Shown here: in pieces, positions 57,369 through 64,000 of the stretch | Numbering within the stretch: the first letter of the stretch is position 1 | How the letters are laid out: every line of letters starts with the position of its first letter | Assembly (NCBI GenBank): GCA_016800925.1 | Contig: JABCPU010000004.1 | Coordinates: 620,001-684,000, forward strand | Length of the DNA: 64,000 bases | Direction: 5' to 3' | Origin: Suillus spraguei | Taxonomy: Eukaryota > Basidiomycota > Agaricomycetes > Boletales > Suillaceae | Notes under the pieces: generated by a model | Told to the model about the DNA's origin: nothing | Database searches by the model: none | What the model saw: the letters and a program-made list of their open reading frames with translations, nothing else | Made by a program: the position numbers and the translations under genes

Positions 57369-57909
57369 CGTGTCTAGAATTTACAAGGATGCTATAGGAG
57401 AGAAAGAAAGAAACAGGGATCCTTTTGGACGGGTTGGATGGTGAGTCAAATGCACACCGGGGCCGTAGTCTGAAATCTCAAAAGTAAAGTTTTTGGTCTT
57501 TGGCTTATCGATCGACTTCAGGGCAGGTTACATCACCATGTGTGACTACTCCTATTATGATCCGAGGCACCGACCATTGAAGTTAATTGTAGTATCTATC
57601 TGTTCACGTAGTAAATCTATGTGTAGCCTGTCCATTTCACTAGGCTGGTATCCAGCAAGTTATCTAAAACTTAATCTCCTAATCGTCAGTGTGACTGGGT
57701 CAGCGCAACCGGTCAACCTAGTCAGCACCTATAGTCAGCCCAGCCGGTCAATGTCGTTGCAAAGTTTCCCTCTAAATTTAAGCTAGTTTTTGAGACAAAT
57801 GCCAAATTTATGTACGAAAGTCAATAAGTACGCTGATTTCTGTCACATGATGAATTTCGAGTCAAGATGCGATATGAATCATGATTCTAATTGCGGAAAA
57901 TCCACATAG
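57369..57909. promoter_or_regulatory. Divergent promoter region of EF2 and alanyl-tRNA synthetase
   Basis: About 540 bases between two divergent translation genes. The core motif (C)AGCCGGTCA/ACCGGTCAACC recurs as CGGTCAACCTAGTCAGC and CCGGTCAATG at 57,708-57,750. No gene seen. Confidence 0.4.
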
Positions 57910-61364
<3,455 letters not shown>

Positions 61365-61645
61365 AGATTTTCTATGTAATAAATACCCCAGCTGTAGACG
61401 TTTAAATTCCGTGTTGTAATTCTGACTGTGCTGAGGCTCTGCTCGAAATAATATTTTTATGGCACAGCTTTATGGTAGCAAGCACAGCTATTTAGGGGTG
61501 CACAGCCTCCACATATCGGAAGTTTCCCATTTATGTATCCTTTCACTGCCCTTCTTGTCAACCTACATTTTGCACTTCTCCCTCAAAAGATTAGCGCCTC
61601 ACGAACTTAGCAGTAATATTTTTCTGACGCCCTCCTCACTTCCTT

Positions 61646-63338
61646 ATGAGCTTCATTAGGCCAGCTACTCCTGGCTTCCTGATAACACTCACAGCTACCA
61701 TCTTATTGGCTGTCGTATCCTTTTCTGTACCTCTCATAAAATCTGTATACTTTCTCAAAGCCAGCCTTGCTGTTGAAGACACCAATGGCTACATTACATT
61801 TGGAACCTTAGGGTATTGTTCGGATATCTCGGGGACTGTTTCATGTTCTAGTGCATCAGTGGGGTATGAGCTCAGTAAGTCAACTTCCAAACCTTGTAGG
61901 ATCCATACCGACATTTGGCATGTGCAGACATCAATGCCTTGGTAGGCGATAATACGTCTCTCCAAATCCCCACTGTAGTTGTGAAATGGCTCACGTATGC
62001 CCTCGTCTTGCATATCGTGGCTTTTAGCCTCGCAGGGGTAGCCGCCCTCTTTGGTCTACTTGCTCACATTCGCGAAATGGCCATGACTTGCTTCAGTAGC
62101 TGCATATCAGGATTTGCCGCTGCTGTTGCCCTTACTGCTTTCGTCTTTGACCTTGCCATCTTCTTTATCGCCAAGTCCAGGATGGACAGTGTTTCGGGTG
62201 GCTCTGCTTCCATCGGCAATGCTGTATGGCTGACGCTTGCTGCATGGGTTCTACTGTTCCTCAGTGGATGTTTCTATGGCGTGGGACGGTGCTGCATGAG
62301 AAGGCGTTCAAAAGATAGTGATCGCATGGGTGGGAATGCATATCCGGATCAAATGCGCCTTGACGCTGTGAAAGCAGAAGCAGATCGAAAGGCAAGACAA
62401 CATCAAGGCGAAATTGGTTTACCACCATTCCAGGAATACGATCCATCCCAGCCGCTAAAGGCCAGAATCTCGGGTGATGGTGTATTTTTGGACGAGGAAG
62501 ATGTACCATACCGAGATAACCAAAGCGTTTCCACCGCCGGAAATGCTGGCATGGGGTCCTATGGTCGTCGTCCATCAGCAAATGCCTATGCTGGGGGAGG
62601 TTATGTGCAGGCTCCTCGCGGTACACGCGCTATTGACGAATATAACAACACTTCTCCATATGCTGCGCCGCCACGTCGGAAGAGTAGCACCCTCACTCAG
62701 ACTACGTCCTCCAGCACTTATCCTCTAACATCTACAACTCACTCGACGTCGCCTCTCAATTCATATGCTGTCCCCGGAGCTGCAATCACCACCCCAGTGC
62801 AAAACGCTTCTGGCGCTCACTATAGTGACCCATACTCCCCGCAGGCATATGGCCATGTGGAAAGTGGCTTCTGTGAGTAATAACTTAGTAGTACTTGTTC
62901 ATTTCTCACATAATTATAGCGCGCACCCCTCCACAGCAACATTCGACGTATAACCCTTGGGAACCACAGCAAACTCAGCCATCGTTCAACCCAGATTCAT
63001 ACAATGCTTCGGGTGCGATAGCTGCGGCTTCATATGCCACTACGTACAACCCTCAACCTCCACAGCACGCGCAAAGTTATGCTGCCAACGCTACTGGCGC
63101 TCCACAGGCGTCAGACCCATACTATACTTCTGATTACCATGGTGTGACTAATGTGTCGAGTTCTCCGCCGCCAATGAACACTAGCGCATATGTGGCACCT
63201 GCGAACACGAGTGGTGTAAAGGGCCCGAGGGGGCCGCCTTCCCCTGTGGTGATGTCCCCTCCATCTCAGATGTACAATGACAACCCACCGACATACGAGG
63301 ACGGTCCATCGCGAACGCCTGTGCAGTGGAAGAACTGA
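61646..63338 (+). CDS. palI: pH-response regulator PalI/Rim9 (SUR7-type membrane protein)
   Basis: Plasma-membrane protein of the ambient-pH sensing complex, which leads to PacC processing. Start MSFIRPATPGFLITLTATIL, with a first membrane segment (LTATILLAVVSFSVPLI). The extracellular loop carries the family pattern FGTLGYCSDISGTVSCSSAS. After a GT-AG intron three more hydrophobic segments follow: YALVLHIVAFSLAGVAALFG, SGFAAAVALTAFVFDLAIFF and NAVWLTLAAWVLLFLSGCFY. A basic membrane exit CCMRRRSKD leads to a long cytosolic tail rich in Ser, Pro, Thr, Tyr, with SDGD-like acidic and NPW/PPTYEDG (PPxY) motifs and ending TPVQWKN. Four membrane segments, the Gly-Cys loop and the long tail are typical of PalI. 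The PacC gene of the same pathway is 50 kb away. Confidence 0.87.
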
Positions 63339-63511
63339 ATACATGGTGTAGCACCTTCATGAGGATTTCATGGAGTTGATATATCTACTGCATATTTTTT
63401 TCCGTATCAGATTGGACTATATATTTCGATACCCTTTGTATTCTATTGCGAATAAATGGCTTGCCTTAAAACAATAACCTAGCATGCTGACAGCAAGCCA
63501 TATCCTGGGTT

Positions 63512-64000
63512 CTAGAGCTCATCGGCGAGTGTCCTCCGCTTTACTTGCCGTTTAGGCGGCTCGTCGGTGACAAATAGGGTGAGAAAATCGTCTGCAATGC
63601 CAGCAGCAAGGATGGCAGTGATATCGGCTAGATTGAACTGAGCCCCCTTGTTCTTAAATCCGGGAGATGTATCTTACCATTATCGTATGCTGGAGCAACC
63701 TCGACAATATCAGCCCCACTACAAATGTGTCGTCAACTGTTTGTACAGGCCCGTGAATGATGGAAAGAATCTTACACAAAATTCAATCCAGCAAGACCTC
63801 GAAGGATTCGTTTGGTTTCTCGACTGGTCCATCCAGCAGGCTCTGGCGTACCAGCTACCTAGACATCAGTAACTTCAAAGCTACCCTAGTGATATGGCGC
63901 TCACTCGCAGGTGCCTGACCAGGGTCTATCAGAGAGTAATCAGTACACAATGTTAGCGATCAATTGGAATATCTACAGACCAATGGTATCAATGTCAAAG
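63512..64000 (-). CDS. Agmatinase/arginase-family ureohydrolase, 3' part
   Basis: Incomplete: the gene continues past the window edge. Reading upstream from the stop at 63,512: the C terminus KRQVKRRTLADEL, then ADITAILAAGIADDFLTLFV, an intron, GADIVEVAPAYDN, an intron, and GTPEPAGWTSRETKRILRGL with AGLNFV. Near the edge SFDIDTI and DPGQAPA appear. SFDIDxxDP is the manganese-binding signature of ureohydrolases, and the G-T-P-E-P-G/A-G-W and VEVAPAYD blocks are agmatinase-like. It hydrolyses a guanidino substrate such as agmatine, releasing urea. The ending ADEL is not a clear targeting signal. Confidence 0.85.

Overview
The window reads as a gene-dense filamentous basidiomycete (Agaricomycete-type) nuclear chromosome segment. 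Nearly every gene is cut by many short introns of about 45-70 bases, intergenic distances are small, and the protein families are fungal: PacC/Rim101, PalI/Rim9, LSB5 and bromodomain-less TAF1. The transposons are fungal LTR elements. All gene models below were joined by eye from open reading frames and splice signals.

Left part (1-33,300) is mainly housekeeping. In order: a MAPEG glutathione transferase (-), RRB1-type ribosome assembly WD40 protein (+), PA28 proteasome activator (-), TAF1 of TFIID (+), the pH-responsive regulator PacC/Rim101 (-) with a roughly 3 kb upstream region rich in PacC sites, a myosin-type light chain (+), a conserved fungal protein (-), LSB5-like VHS/GAT adaptor (+), a FAR1/WRKY-GCM1-like protein (-), UTP11 (+), a secreted PLC-like phosphodiesterase (-), tRNA-Leu(AAG), a hypothetical gene (-), a bHLH factor (+), malate synthase (-), FCP1 CTD phosphatase (-) and a FHIT-type HIT hydrolase (+). 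Divergent pairs with short shared promoters are common (PA28/TAF1, FAR1-like/UTP11, FCP1/FHIT, EF2/AlaRS).

Middle part (33,300-54,400) is the accessory, repeat-rich island. An F-box/LRR gene is followed by an APH-type kinase gene (copy A). Then come a GGTTC-rich repeat, a dispersed repeat carrying a nested solo LTR, a decayed 6.6 kb Ty3/Gypsy element, and a casein kinase 1 relic that stops at the Gypsy LTR. A second APH copy (copy B) follows, with its start codon split from its body by a nearly intact 5.1 kb Ty1/Copia element flanked by a 5-base target duplication. Both retroelements carry TGA stops at probable arginine codons, and all differences between the two Copia LTRs are CpG transitions. 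This pattern fits methylated-cytosine decay.

Right part (54,400-64,000) is housekeeping again: elongation factor 2 (-), alanyl-tRNA synthetase with two in-frame starts suited to dual targeting (+), the pH-sensing membrane protein PalI/Rim9 (+), and the 3' end of an agmatinase-type ureohydrolase (-). PacC and PalI act in the same ambient-pH pathway.

I found no obviously new multi-gene system. The strongest unexplained signals are the PacC-site architecture upstream of pacC, a run of GC-AG introns, and the Copia insertion in the duplicated kinase gene.
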